DNA of 64,000 nucleotides. Source: Phaeacidiphilus oryzae TH49. GTDB taxonomy: Bacteria > Actinomycetota > Actinomycetes > Streptomycetales > Streptomycetaceae. Position numbers and translations under genes: made by a program. The DNA lies in the NCBI RefSeq assembly GCF_000744815.1, contig NZ_JQMQ01000005.1, forward strand, positions 1,000,055 to 1,064,054. The letters are read 5' to 3'. Shown here in pieces: positions 46,628 to 56,000 of this stretch (position 1 is its first letter; each line of letters opens with the position of its first letter). Under the pieces are notes generated by a model that had not been told where the DNA came from, did not search any database, and saw only the letters and a program-made list of their open reading frames with translations.

Positions 46628-48925
46628 ATGAGGCAGAGGACTTTCGGCCGCGGGCTGGCGGCGCTGACATCCGCTGTGGCGGCGCTGGGGCTGCTGGGCA
46701 GCGCGCAGTGGCTGGGGCCGGCGGCCGCTGATGGGCGGCCGGGGGCGTCGGCCTCCGTCTCCGCCTCCGCCTCCACTTCCGCTTCGGCGTCGACTTCGCC
46801 TTCGGCTTCGGCTTCGGGGGCTGCCGCGCCCCGGGCGGCGGGGCTCGGGCGGGCTGGGCGCGCCGGGCGGGCCGTCCGCGCGGTGCCTGCCCCGGCGGCC
46901 GGTGGCGCGGTGGTGACCGTGCGGACCGGCGGCGACCGCACGGCGCCGTCCACCGTGGGTCCGCTCGCGGGCGTGCGGCTCGGCCTGTACGCCGACTCCT
47001 CGGACGCCTCTCCGGTCAACGCCACCTGGGCGGTGTGCACCTCGGACGCCGAGGGCGACTGCAGTTTCGAGGTCCCGGCGGCCGGCGTCGGCACCCAGTA
47101 CTGGGTCAAGCAGCTACCGGACGGCGCGCCCTCCGGCTGGTACACCAACCCCCTGCTGCGTACGGGGAACTCCTCCGGGAGCGGCTCGCTGGCCACGCCG
47201 TACACGTTTCAGACGCCGGTGCTCGCGGCCGACCGGACCTACTCCTCGACCGGCGACTTCATGCACAGCACGGACTACCGCACCTCGCCCTACAAAGGCT
47301 CGTTCGGGATCTGGCAGCAGTCCCGCAGCAATCCCCCACTGCCGGAGAAGTGCGGCCTGGACGTGGCAGTGCTCCTCGACCTGTCGTCCTCGCTCGGCTC
47401 CTCGGGACTCGCCTCGCTCAAGGCGGCCACCGGCACCTTCATCGACTCGCTGGTGGGCACCCCGTCCCGGGTGGCGCTCTTCTCCTTCGACGGCAGCTCA
47501 CCGAGCACCAGTGTCGGCACCAACTACCCCGATCTGATGCCGGTCTCCACCCAGGGCAACGCCGACAAGGTGAAGTCGATCTACCAGAACTGGACGCTGG
47601 GCTCCGGCACCAACTGGGACCAGGCGCTGTACTCGGTCGCCCGGGCGCCGCAGACGTACGAGCTGGCCGTGGTCATCACCGACGGCAACCCGTCCTACTT
47701 CGACGACCCGGCCGCCGGGTCCGGCACCTACACCAACCTGGCCAGCACCGAGGGCGGCGTCTACTCGGCCAACGCGGTGAAGGCCAAGGGCACCCGGGTG
47801 GTGGCGCTCGGCGTCGGCTCCGGGGTCGAGGGCGACTCCGGGCTCAACCTGCGGGCCGTCTCCGGCGAGACGCCGTTCGACGGGTCCAACTACGAGACCG
47901 CGGACTACTACCAGGCCGCCGACTTCTCGGGGGCCGCCGAGGCGCTGCACAACCTGGTGGTCGGGCAGTGCGCCAACGCGGTGACGGTGATCAAGCAGAT
48001 CGCGCCCCCGGAGACCAGCGGCGAGGACGTCACCGGCGCCGAACCGGCCGGTGCCGGCTGGACGTTCACCGCGGACTCGGCCTCGCCCGGGGTCACCGGC
48101 GTGCCGGTCGCCGACACCACCACCGGCGACGGCACCGGCTCGGTGTCCTTCGAACCCGGCTACGAGGGCTCGGAGTCCAGCATCGACCTGGCCGTCAGCG
48201 AGACCCAGCACCCCGGCTACGAGCTGGTCACCCAGGGCGGCAGGAACGCGGTCTGCACCGACCTGGACACCGACTCCCCGGTGGCGGTCACCAACGGCGG
48301 CCCGGCCTCCGGCAGCACCCCCGGCTTCTCCGTCGAAGCCCCGCGCGGGGACGCCGTCACCTGCACCGTCTACGACCGGCTGCGGAGCGTCCCCCGGCCG
48401 GCCACGGTGGAGCTCCACAAGCGCTGGGTGGTGGACGGCACGGCGTACGCCAACGGTCGGCAGCCGGCCGGACTGAGCGCCCGGGCCGAGCTCACCGACC
48501 CTGCCGGCTACCAGGCGGCGGCCCCCTGGGACGACACCCGCACCGGCTACACCGTCGGCGACGAGGTGACCGTGGACGAACGGACCTCGGTGACGGCCGA
48601 GGGCTGCCGGCTGACCGGCAGCCGGATCACCGACGCCGACGGGGACTCCGTCGATCTGCCCGTGCCGCACCGGATGACGCTGGCTCAGCGGGAGAACGAC
48701 TACACCCTCACCAACACCGTGGAGTGCGCCTCGGCGCCGGGCGGCGGGGCCGGTCCCTCCGCCTCGGCCGGGCCCGGCGCCTCCGCCTCGGCGGGCTCCG
48801 CCGGGCCGCTGGCGGCCACCGGGCTCTCCGGCCCGGGCCCCCTCTCCCTGGTGGCGGGCGCTGCGGGGCTGCTGCTGCTCGGCGGCGGACTGGCTCTCGC
48901 CGCCCGGCGGCGCGGGCGGCACTGA
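46628..48925 (+). CDS. Secreted VWA-domain surface protein with LAATG sortase signal
   Basis: A 765-residue cell-surface protein. Signal peptide (1 to about 36), then a low-complexity Ser/Ala/Thr stretch (about 40-65). A prealbumin-like domain (GVRLGLYADSSDASPVN) comes first, followed by a von Willebrand factor A domain (about 235-430) with the metal-site motif LDLSSSLGSSG and VVITDGNPSYFD. Further beta-sandwich segments follow, one with KRWVVDGTAYANG. The C-terminus is a sorting signal: GPLAATGLSGPG, a hydrophobic helix and an RRRGRH tail. LAxTG is the target of Streptomyces class E sortases, which attach proteins to the wall. No sortase is in the window. GGGAAGG precedes ATG 46628. Confidence 0.9.
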   Translation: MRQRTFGRGLAALTSAVAALGLLGSAQWLGPAAADGRPGASASVSASASTSASASTSPSASASGAAAPRAAGLGRAGRAGRAVRAVPAPAAGGAVVTVRTGGDRTAPSTVGPLAGVRLGLYADSSDASPVNATWAVCTSDAEGDCSFEVPAAGVGTQYWVKQLPDGAPSGWYTNPLLRTGNSSGSGSLATPYTFQTPVLAADRTYSSTGDFMHSTDYRTSPYKGSFGIWQQSRSNPPLPEKCGLDVAVLLDLSSSLGSSGLASLKAATGTFIDSLVGTPSRVALFSFDGSSPSTSVGTNYPDLMPVSTQGNADKVKSIYQNWTLGSGTNWDQALYSVARAPQTYELAVVITDGNPSYFDDPAAGSGTYTNLASTEGGVYSANAVKAKGTRVVALGVGSGVEGDSGLNLRAVSGETPFDGSNYETADYYQAADFSGAAEALHNLVVGQCANAVTVIKQIAPPETSGEDVTGAEPAGAGWTFTADSASPGVTGVPVADTTTGDGTGSVSFEPGYEGSESSIDLAVSETQHPGYELVTQGGRNAVCTDLDTDSPVAVTNGGPASGSTPGFSVEAPRGDAVTCTVYDRLRSVPRPATVELHKRWVVDGTAYANGRQPAGLSARAELTDPAGYQAAAPWDDTRTGYTVGDEVTVDERTSVTAEGCRLTGSRITDADGDSVDLPVPHRMTLAQRENDYTLTNTVECASAPGGGAGPSASAGPGASASAGSAGPLAATGLSGPGPLSLVAGAAGLLLLGGGLALAARRRGRH

Positions 48926-48962
48926 GCGGACCCGGCGTCCGGGACGGCCGGCGGGCCGGGGG

Positions 48963-49003
48963 CTTCGGCCTCCGGCCCGCTTCGGCCTCCGGCCCGCTTC
49001 GGC
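48963..49003. repeat. Tandem 17-bp repeat between VWA and acyl-CoA synthetase genes
   Basis: CTTCGGCCTCCGGCCCG occurs at 48963-48979 and 48980-48996, with a third partial unit. Between convergent stops; can fold into GGCC hairpins and may terminate both genes. Confidence 0.7.
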
Positions 49004-49071
49004 TCAGCCGGGCGGGAAGCGGCGCTCGACCCGGGCGGGACCCCGGTGGCTCCGATGACCCTGATGGCCAG

Positions 49072-50643
49072 TCAACTCGCCTCTGCGTAACGCTGTTTGA
49101 GGATGCGCTTGACCAGCTTCCCGGTGGGGGTGCGGGGCAGCTCGTCGGTGAAGTCGATCCGGCGGGGCACCTTGTAGTGGGCGATCCGCTCGCGGAGATA
49201 CCGCCCCAGCTCCTCCTCGAGGCCGGACTTGCGGGCCTCCTCGGCGCCGCCCTCCGGCTGGATCACGGCCAGTACCGACTCGCCCATCTCCGGGTCCGGC
49301 ACCCCGATCACCGCGGCGTCCAGCACGGCGGGGTGGAGGGCGAGGGCGTCCTCGATCTCCTGCGGGTAGATGTTCACCCCGCCCGAAATGATCATGAAGG
49401 ACCTGCGGTCGGTGAGGTAGAGGAAGCCCTCCTCGTCCACCCGGCCGATGTCGCCGTTGGTCGCCCAGTTGGGGTGCGCGGGATGCGTCGCCTCCCGGGT
49501 CTTGGCCTCGTCGCCGAGGTAGGCGAAGCCGGCGTCCTCCCGGCCCGGGTTCTCGAAGTACACCACCCCGGTCTCGCCGACCGGCAGCTCCTCGCCGTCC
49601 TCCCCGCAGACCCGCAGCACGCCCTTGATCGCCTGGCCGACGGAACCGCGGTGCCGAAGCCAGGTGGGCGAGTCGATCCAGGTCATGCCAATGCTCTCGG
49701 TCGAGGAGTAGTACTCCGTCAGGATCGGGCCCCACCAGTCGATCATCGCCTGCTTGACCTCCACCGGGCAGGGGGCGGCGGCGTGCACCGCCATCCGGTG
49801 GCTGCTCAGGTCGTAGCGCTCGCGGACCTCCTTCGGCAGCTTCAGCATTCGCACGAACATCGTCGGCACCCACTGGCTGGCGGTGACCCGGTGGCGCTCG
49901 ATGGCCCGCAGCGCCGCCTCCGCGTCGAACCGCTCCATCAGCACCACCGTTCCGCCCAGTGCCTGGACGCTGGCGGCGAAGCGGAGGGGGGCCGCGTGGT
50001 AGATGGGCGCGGGCGAGAGGTAGACCGTGTCCTCGGTGAACCCGTAGAAGCCGCGGAGGAGTTCGACCAGGGTGTCGCCGGGCTCGTGGACCTGGCGGTC
50101 CGGCAGCTCGATCCGGATTCCCTTGGGGCGGCCGGTGGTTCCGGAGGAGTAGAGGAGGTCGGCGCCGAGCGGCTGCTCGGCGGGCGGCACGGGCGAGGCG
50201 GCGGCCAGGAGCCGCTCGTAGTCCTCGCAGCCCGGGACCGACGGGCCGGAGCCGGCGGGGAGAGCCACGCACAGGGCCGGGCGGTCCGCCCCCAGCTCGG
50301 CGAGCACCCGAACGGGCAGCTCGCCGAGCGCCGGGGAGAGGAACAGCGCCCTGGCCTCGCAGTCGCGGACGATGTACGCGGCCTCGGAGGCGGCCAGGTG
50401 GTTGTTCACCGGGGTGACGTAGAGCCCCGAACGGCGGGCGGCCCAGTAGATCTCGTACGCCCTGAGGGTGTTCTCGGTCAGCATCGCGAGGGTGTCGCCC
50501 GGTCGCAGGCCGGCCGAGCGCAGGGCGTCCGCCAGGCGGGCGGAGCGGTCCTCCAGGGCGGCGTAGGTCAGCGTCTCACCGCTGCCCGCCATGATCGCGG
50601 CGGGGCGGTCGGGGTGGGCGGCGGCGTGGATACCCGGGTACAT
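49072..50643 (-). CDS. Fatty-acyl-CoA synthetase (class I adenylate-forming enzyme)
   Basis: A 523-residue acyl-adenylating ligase. Phosphate loop LLYSSGTTGRPKGI, VHAAAPCPVEVKQAMIDWWGP, the ATP motif YYSSTESIG, the hinge region GDIGRVDEEGFLYLTDRRSFMIISGGVNIYPQEIE and the catalytic lysine in RTPTGKLVKRILKQRY are all present. It should activate a carboxylic acid as a CoA thioester; chain length is not predictable. ATG 50643 (YPGIHAAAHP) with GAGGAGG at six bases was chosen; a longer frame starts at 50709. Confidence 0.92.
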   Translation of the reverse strand: MYPGIHAAAHPDRPAAIMAGSGETLTYAALEDRSARLADALRSAGLRPGDTLAMLTENTLRAYEIYWAARRSGLYVTPVNNHLAASEAAYIVRDCEARALFLSPALGELPVRVLAELGADRPALCVALPAGSGPSVPGCEDYERLLAAASPVPPAEQPLGADLLYSSGTTGRPKGIRIELPDRQVHEPGDTLVELLRGFYGFTEDTVYLSPAPIYHAAPLRFAASVQALGGTVVLMERFDAEAALRAIERHRVTASQWVPTMFVRMLKLPKEVRERYDLSSHRMAVHAAAPCPVEVKQAMIDWWGPILTEYYSSTESIGMTWIDSPTWLRHRGSVGQAIKGVLRVCGEDGEELPVGETGVVYFENPGREDAGFAYLGDEAKTREATHPAHPNWATNGDIGRVDEEGFLYLTDRRSFMIISGGVNIYPQEIEDALALHPAVLDAAVIGVPDPEMGESVLAVIQPEGGAEEARKSGLEEELGRYLRERIAHYKVPRRIDFTDELPRTPTGKLVKRILKQRYAEAS

Positions 50644-50746
50644 CCAGTTCCTCCTCGAACCGGCGGCACGGTCGCCTTGAGGCTCTCCCCGGAGGTGATC
50701 AGCAGTCAATAACCGTGCGGGGCACGCCGGGTATCCACGTCGGCCG

Positions 50747-52237
50747 TCAGGACACCGAGCCTCCGCTGCCCGCCCCCGCCCCCGAGCCGGGGCCGGATCC
50801 GGAGACGTCGGCGTACTTGATGCCGGAGACGATGGTGTCCATCACGGACGGGCCGGGGGCCTTGGACGCGATGTCGAAGCCGAAGTGCACCGAGGCCAGG
50901 CCGCCGCCGTTCTTCAGCGGGAAGACGACGGTCTCGACGTAGCCGTTGTTGCCCTGGGTGGGCTCGACCTTCCAGCGGATCAGGTAACCGGTGCTGCCGG
51001 CGACCGTGACCTGCTTGGCCTCCTCCTGGCTGTGCGACTTCAGCTTGCCGTAGGCGTCCTTGGCGGCGCCGGCGATGTCCGCCTCGGCGGCGGCCCGCGG
51101 GTCGGTGGAGCCGTTGATCTTGTCGGTGTTGACGCCGCCGAGCGAGCAGCCGTACTTCGACCAGGAGCAGGAGTAGGAGCCGAAGGTCATCCCGGCGTGG
51201 CCGGAGGTGGTGTCGGTGCCGCCCTGCCAGCCGGAGGGGATGGGCAGCGAGATGCCGTCGACGTAGTCGAGGGCGGTGTTCGAGTCCCCGCCGCTGCCAC
51301 CGCCGGGGAGACCGCCGGAGCCGCCGCTGCCACCGCTGCCACCGCTGCCGCCTTCGCCGGGGAGACCGCCGGAGTCGCCGCCGCCGCCGTTCTGGCCGCC
51401 GCCGTTCTGGCCGCCGCCGCCGAAGTTGGGGATCTGCGGGGAGGAGGACGCGGACGAGGAGCCGGACCCGCTGGTGGCGGCGTAGGTGATGCCTGCCCCG
51501 AGGCCGCCGCCGACGAGCAGCGCGACGACGCCGGTGGCCACCAGGTTGGCGTTCCGCTGGAACCAGTTGGGCCGCTTGGGGTAGGGCTCGCCGTAGAAGC
51601 CCGGGCCGGGGACGCCGGGCGCTCCCGGGACGCCGGGCGCTCCCGGGACGCCGGGTGCTCCCGGCGCACCGGGCGGAGGCGGCGGGACGTAGCCGCCGGC
51701 GCCCGCGCCGCCGCCGGGCGGAGGCGGTGCGAAGGGGTTGCCGGACTCACCGGCGTGGGACGACCCCGCTGCCGGGGCGGCGGGCGCAGCGGCCGGGCGG
51801 GCGGCGCCTGCGGCGGACCCGCCGGGTGGAGGCGGCGCGAACGGGTCGCCCGACTCACCGGCGGGCCCGGCCGGCCCGGCCGACGCGGCGGCCGGCTCGG
51901 CCGACGGGGAGTCGGCGGCGGGGCCGCCCGCGGCAGGCCCACCCGCCTCGGGCTCGCCCGCGGCCCGGCCGTCCGCCGCGGCCTCGTCGGGCGCGGCCTC
52001 GTCGGGCGCGGCGGCACCCTCCGGCGCGCCCGTGGTCGGCAGCACCGCCGTCGGCCGTTCGTCGGCGCGGGCGGCGGCGTCGCCGGAGGCGGTCGCTTCC
52101 GCGCCGGTCGCGGCGGGGCCCAACGCGTCGCGGGTGTGAGCGGTCCACGCGGTGCCGTTCCACCATCGCTCACGTCGGGCGACCTGGCCTGATTCGCTGG
52201 GGTCCGGGTACCAACCGGAAGGTATCTTCTCGCTCAC
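50747..52237 (-). CDS. DUF2510 membrane protein with collagen-like and Gly-rich linkers
   Basis: A 496-residue protein. An N-terminal DUF2510 domain (SGWYPDPSESGQVARRERWWNGTAWTAHTR) is followed by about 170 Ala/Pro/Gly-rich residues including four GAPGVPG-type collagen-like units (codons at 51610-51660). One membrane helix (NLVATGVVALLVGGGLGAGITYAA) precedes a Ser- and Gly/Asn-rich linker, and the extracytoplasmic C-terminal domain (about 345-480) contains SFGSYSCSWSKYGCSLGGVN. DUF2510 proteins are common in actinomycetes but not understood. Function unknown. ATG 52237. Confidence 0.85.
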   Translation of the reverse strand: MSEKIPSGWYPDPSESGQVARRERWWNGTAWTAHTRDALGPAATGAEATASGDAAARADERPTAVLPTTGAPEGAAAPDEAAPDEAAADGRAAGEPEAGGPAAGGPAADSPSAEPAAASAGPAGPAGESGDPFAPPPPGGSAAGAARPAAAPAAPAAGSSHAGESGNPFAPPPPGGGAGAGGYVPPPPPGAPGAPGVPGAPGVPGAPGVPGPGFYGEPYPKRPNWFQRNANLVATGVVALLVGGGLGAGITYAATSGSGSSSASSSPQIPNFGGGGQNGGGQNGGGGDSGGLPGEGGSGGSGGSGGSGGLPGGGSGGDSNTALDYVDGISLPIPSGWQGGTDTTSGHAGMTFGSYSCSWSKYGCSLGGVNTDKINGSTDPRAAAEADIAGAAKDAYGKLKSHSQEEAKQVTVAGSTGYLIRWKVEPTQGNNGYVETVVFPLKNGGGLASVHFGFDIASKAPGPSVMDTIVSGIKYADVSGSGPGSGAGAGSGGSVS

Positions 52238-52300
52238 GGGCGCAGCGTATCGCGAGGGGGCCTAAGCCCTTTGTGAACGCAGGATGAGAATGCGAATCCG

Positions 52301-53125
52301 CTACTCAGGGGTCACATAGGCGCCCGAGATCCCGCCGTCCACCAGGAACTGCGCGGCGGTGACGAAGGACGCGTCGTCGCTGGCCAGGAATGCCACCGCG
52401 GCCGCGATCTCGTCCGCCCGCGCGAACCGGCCCACCGGCACGTGGACCAGCCGCCGCCGCGCCCGCTCCGGGTCCTTGGCGAAGAGCTCCCGCAGCAGCG
52501 GGGTGTCCACCGGACCAGGGCACAGCGCGTTCACCCGGATCCCCTCCCGAGCGAACTGCACCCCCAGCTCGCGGGAGAGCGCCAGCACCCCGCCCTTGGA
52601 GGCGGTGTACGAGATCTGCGAGGTGGCCGCGCCCATCACGGCCACGAAGGAGGCGGTGTTGATGATGGACCCCCGCCCCTGCTCGCGCATGTACGGCAGC
52701 GCCGCCTTGCAGCACAGGTACACCGAGGTGAGGTTGACCTCCTGGACCCGGCGCCAGGCGTCGATCCCGGTGGTCAGGATGGAGTCGTCCTCCGGCGGGG
52801 AGATCCCGGCGTTGTTGAAGGCCACGTCGACCGATCCGTACGCCTCCTTCGCCGCCGCGAAGAGCGCCTCCACCTGCTCGGCGTCGGTGACGTCGGTGCG
52901 CATGAAGAGCCCGCCGACCTCGTCGGCCGCGGCCCGCCCGGCCTTCTCGTCGACGTCGGCGACGACCACCCGCGCGCCCTCTGCGGCCAGTCGCCGCGCG
53001 GTGGCCAGCCCGATCCCGCCGCCCCCGCCGGTGATCACGGCGCTCCGCCCGACCAGCCGCCGGCAGACCGGCTGGGCGGAACCGGCCGCGTCCGCCGTAT
53101 CGGGCGTCTCCTGAGCCTGCGTCAT
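52301..53125 (-). CDS. SDR-family dehydrogenase (3-oxoacyl-ACP-reductase-like) of the glnA4 cluster
   Basis: A 274-residue classical SDR: TGGGGGIGLATARRL cofactor loop, VVVADVDEK (Asp suggests NAD), NNAGISPPED, catalytic Ser/Tyr/Lys in NTASFVAVMGAATSQISYTASKGG and CPGPVDTPLL. It starts 9 bp after the aldehyde dehydrogenase stop. Start ATG 53125 was chosen with GAGGAG 11 bases upstream; a GTG four codons earlier sits on that site. Probably part of the same catabolic route as its neighbours; substrate unknown. Confidence 0.9.
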   Translation of the reverse strand: MTQAQETPDTADAAGSAQPVCRRLVGRSAVITGGGGGIGLATARRLAAEGARVVVADVDEKAGRAAADEVGGLFMRTDVTDAEQVEALFAAAKEAYGSVDVAFNNAGISPPEDDSILTTGIDAWRRVQEVNLTSVYLCCKAALPYMREQGRGSIINTASFVAVMGAATSQISYTASKGGVLALSRELGVQFAREGIRVNALCPGPVDTPLLRELFAKDPERARRRLVHVPVGRFARADEIAAAVAFLASDDASFVTAAQFLVDGGISGAYVTPE

Positions 53126-53133
53126 GTCTGCTG

Positions 53134-54504
53134 TCACTCCTCGGAGATGAAGACGTTCTTGGTCTGGGTGAAGGCCCGCAGCGCGTCGGGGCCCAGTTCG
53201 CGGCCGATTCCGGACTCGCGGTAGCCGCCGAACGGGGTCCAGTAGCGCACGGAGGAGTGGGAGTTGACCGAGAGCGCCCCGGCCGCCACCCCCCGGGCCA
53301 GCCGCAGCGCCCGGCCGACGTCCCGGGTCCAGAGCGAGCCGGAGAGCCCGTAGCGGGTCGCGTTGGCCAGCCGCAGTCCCTCCTCCTCGTCCCGGAAGGG
53401 CAGTACGACGGCGACCGGGCCGAAGATCTCCTCGGTGCAGACCGGGGCGCCGGGGTCGGCCGGTGCGAGGACGGTCGGCGGATACCAGTAGCCCGGTCCT
53501 TCGGGAACGCTGCCGCGGGCCGCCACCCTCGGGTCCGGGCCGACGAGGGCGCGGACGCGGTCGCGCTGGGCCGCCGAGATCAGCGGGCCCATCTCGGCCC
53601 TCTCGTCCCGGCCGGGGTCGGCCACCCTGACCTGGGCCACCCGCGCCGAGAGCCGCTCCAGGAACTCGTCGTGGACCTCTCGCTGGACCAGGATCCTGGT
53701 CCGGGCGCAGCAGTCCTGGCCGGCGTTGTCCAGAAAGGACATCGGGTCGGCGGCCCGGTCGAGGTCGGCGTCGGCGAAGACCAGGTTGGGGCTCTTGCCG
53801 CCGAGCTCCAGGGTGAGCGGCTTGACCAGCTCCCCGCAGCGGGCGCCGAGCTCGCGTCCGACCCGGGTCGAGCCGGTGAAGACCAGCTTGCGCACCTCCG
53901 GGTGGTCGACCAGGGCCCGGCCGGTCACCGGCCCCTCCCCCGGCAGCACCTGGAAGAGCCCCTCCGGCAGCCCGGCCGCCAGGCCCAGCTCGGCCAGCCG
54001 CAGGGCGGTGAGCGGGGTGGTCTCGGCGGGCTTGAGGAGCACCGCGTTGCCGGCGGCCAGCGCGGGCGCCGAGCCCCAGCCGGCGATCGGCATCGGGAAG
54101 TTCCACGGGGCGATCACCCCGACCACCCCGTACGGCTCCTGGAAGGTGAGGTCGACGCCGCCGGCCACCGGGATCTGACTGCCGGTCAGCCGCTCTGCCC
54201 CGCCCGCCGCGTAGAGCAGCAGGTCGCGGAAGTTGCCGGCCTCCCAGCGGGCGTTGCCGCGGGTGTGCCCGGCCTCCCGGACCTCCAGTTCCGCCAGCTC
54301 CTCGACGGCCGCGTCCACCCGCTCGGCGAAGGCCCGCAGCAGGCCGGCGCGCTCGCCGGGCGCGAGCGCCGCCCAGCCGCGCTGGGCCGCCGAGGCGCGC
54401 GCGACCGCCGCGTCCACCTCCTTCGGGGAGGTGCCGGACACCTCGGCGATCACCTCCTCGGTGGCCGGGTTGCGGACCAGCAGCGGGCGGTTCTCTCCGG
54501 TCAC
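53134..54504 (-). CDS. NAD(P)-dependent aldehyde dehydrogenase of the glnA4 cluster
   Basis: A 456-residue ALDH. VIAPWNFPMPIAGWGSAPALAAGN (cofactor region), KLVFTGSTRVGREL, the general base Glu in LTLELGGKSPNLV and the nucleophile Cys in FLDNAGQDCCARTRILV are all present, as are CTEEIFGPV and NATRYGLSGSLWT. In this context it likely oxidises an aldehyde formed from a gamma-glutamyl-amine (for example, gamma-glutamyl-aminoacetaldehyde), which is inference. It follows the glutamine-synthetase-like gene by 6 bp. Confidence 0.93.
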   Translation of the reverse strand: MTGENRPLLVRNPATEEVIAEVSGTSPKEVDAAVARASAAQRGWAALAPGERAGLLRAFAERVDAAVEELAELEVREAGHTRGNARWEAGNFRDLLLYAAGGAERLTGSQIPVAGGVDLTFQEPYGVVGVIAPWNFPMPIAGWGSAPALAAGNAVLLKPAETTPLTALRLAELGLAAGLPEGLFQVLPGEGPVTGRALVDHPEVRKLVFTGSTRVGRELGARCGELVKPLTLELGGKSPNLVFADADLDRAADPMSFLDNAGQDCCARTRILVQREVHDEFLERLSARVAQVRVADPGRDERAEMGPLISAAQRDRVRALVGPDPRVAARGSVPEGPGYWYPPTVLAPADPGAPVCTEEIFGPVAVVLPFRDEEEGLRLANATRYGLSGSLWTRDVGRALRLARGVAAGALSVNSHSSVRYWTPFGGYRESGIGRELGPDALRAFTQTKNVFISEE

Positions 54505-54510
54505 GTCCCC

Positions 54511-55893
54511 TCACATCCGCTCGAAGGAGCGGTACCGCTCCCAGTCGGTGACCGCGGTGTCGAAGGCCTCCTGCTCGACCCGGGCCATGGTCCGGTAGTG
54601 CTCGACGACCTCCTCGCCGAAGGCGGACTTGGCGAGGTCGCTGGCCGACCACAGCTCGGCGGCCTCCCGCAGGGTGCTCGGCACATGCTCGAACTCCCTT
54701 CCCCGGTAGGCGTTTCCGAGGCAGGGCTCGGGCAGCGGCAGCCGCTGCTGGATGCCGTGGATCCCGGCCGCGACCAGCCCGGCCACCGCCAGGTACGGGT
54801 TGACGTCCCCGCCCGGCACCCGGTTCTCGAAGCGGAGCGAGGGCCCGTGGCCCACCACCCGCAGCGCACAGGTCCGGTTGTCCGGGCCCCAGGCCACCGC
54901 GGTGGGAGCGAAGGAACCCGGGCGGAACCTCTTGTACGAGTTGATGTTGGGGGCGTAGAGCAGGGTGAACTCGCGCAGCGCGGCCAGCTGGCCGGCCAGG
55001 AAGTGCTGCATCACCGGGGACATCCGGCGCTCGTCGTCCGGGTCCGCGCAGGCCGGGCGGCCGGTCTCGGCGTCGCGGAGGGAGAGGTGGACATGGCAGG
55101 AGTTGCCCTCGCGCTCGTTGAACTTCGCCATGAAGCTGAGCGCCATCCCCTCCTGCGCGGCGATCTCCTTGGCCCCGGTCTTGTAGACGGAGTGCTGGTC
55201 GCAGGTGGTGAGCGCGTCGTCGTAGCGGAAGGCGATCTCGTGCTGGCCGAGGTTGCACTCCCCCTTGGCCGACTCCACGGTCATCCCGGCGCCGGCCATG
55301 CCGTTGCGGATGCGGGCGAGCAGCGGCTCGATCCGGCCGGTGCCGAGCAGCGAGTAGTCCGCGTTGTACTGGTTGGCCGGGGTGAGCTCGCGGTAGCCGC
55401 TGTTCCACGCCTCCTCGTAGCTGTTCCGGAAGACGAGGAACTCCAGCTCGGTGCCGGCCCAGGCGGTGAGGCCGAACTCGTCCCGCAGCCGGTCGAGTTG
55501 GCGGCGGAGGATCTGCCGGGGCGAGGCGGCCACCGGGCTGCCGTCCGGCCAGCGGAGGTCGGCGGTGAGGAGGGCGGTGCCGGGCTGCCAGGGGATCCGG
55601 CGCAGCGTGCCGACGTCCGGCACCAGCTCGAAGTCGCCGTAGCCGGTGTCCCAGGAGGCCATCGCGTAGCCGTCCACGGTGTTCAACTCGACGTCCACGG
55701 CGAGGAGGTAGGCGCAGCCCTCGGAGCCGTGGTCCAGCACCTCGTCGAGGAAGTGGCCGGCCGCGAACCGCTTGCCCTGGAGCCGGCCCTGCATGTCGGT
55801 GAAGGCGAGGAGGACGGTGTGCACCTCTCCGGCGGCGACCAGGCCGCGCAGGGCCTCGACGGAGAGCGATGGGGTCCTCGTGCTGCGGGTCAT
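54511..55893 (-). CDS. glnA4: Gamma-glutamylamide synthetase (glutamine-synthetase-like, GlnA4 type)
   Basis: A 460-residue ATP-dependent ligase of the glutamine synthetase fold. AYLLAVDVELNTVDGYAMASWD replaces the ammonium-binding part of GlnA; GTELEFLVFRNSYEEAW (metal ligands Glu), ECNLGQHEIAFRY, NEREGNSCHVHLSLRD and SLRFENRVPGGDVNPYLA are the catalytic segments. In S. coelicolor the protein at this chromosomal position, GlnA4, makes gamma-glutamylethanolamide. That assignment rests on position and overall type, not on an alignment. ATG 55893, upstream tandem repeats, divergent from the GntR gene. Six bp before the ALDH. Confidence 0.85.
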   Translation of the reverse strand: MTRSTRTPSLSVEALRGLVAAGEVHTVLLAFTDMQGRLQGKRFAAGHFLDEVLDHGSEGCAYLLAVDVELNTVDGYAMASWDTGYGDFELVPDVGTLRRIPWQPGTALLTADLRWPDGSPVAASPRQILRRQLDRLRDEFGLTAWAGTELEFLVFRNSYEEAWNSGYRELTPANQYNADYSLLGTGRIEPLLARIRNGMAGAGMTVESAKGECNLGQHEIAFRYDDALTTCDQHSVYKTGAKEIAAQEGMALSFMAKFNEREGNSCHVHLSLRDAETGRPACADPDDERRMSPVMQHFLAGQLAALREFTLLYAPNINSYKRFRPGSFAPTAVAWGPDNRTCALRVVGHGPSLRFENRVPGGDVNPYLAVAGLVAAGIHGIQQRLPLPEPCLGNAYRGREFEHVPSTLREAAELWSASDLAKSAFGEEVVEHYRTMARVEQEAFDTAVTDWERYRSFERM

Positions 55894-55910
55894 GCGGCGT
55901 CGCCTCCTGG

Positions 55911-55977
55911 CTGCCGGCCCTCTGCCGGCCGTCTGCCGGTCCGTCAGTCAGTGCCCAAAGGTATGGTATTGAGCCAT
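55911..55977. promoter_or_regulatory. Control region between glnA4-type gene and GntR regulator
   Basis: Three 11-12 bp tandem units, CTGCCGGCCCT, CTGCCGGCCGT and CTGCCGGTCCGT (55911-55944), then an interrupted palindrome ATGG-N7-CCAT (55963-55966, 55974-55977) in an A+T-richer segment, GGTATGGTATTGAGCCATTG. The latter is the best candidate site for the divergently encoded GntR/FadR regulator. Confidence 0.45.
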
Positions 55978-56000
55978 TGAAGCGGAAGGGGGCGACACGG

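Noticed and set aside
55869-56000. N-terminal extension of the GntR regulator starting at ATG 55869
   Set aside because: It overlaps the start of the divergent ligase gene and the likely operator; ATG 56001 has a ribosome binding site and the family's usual spacing.
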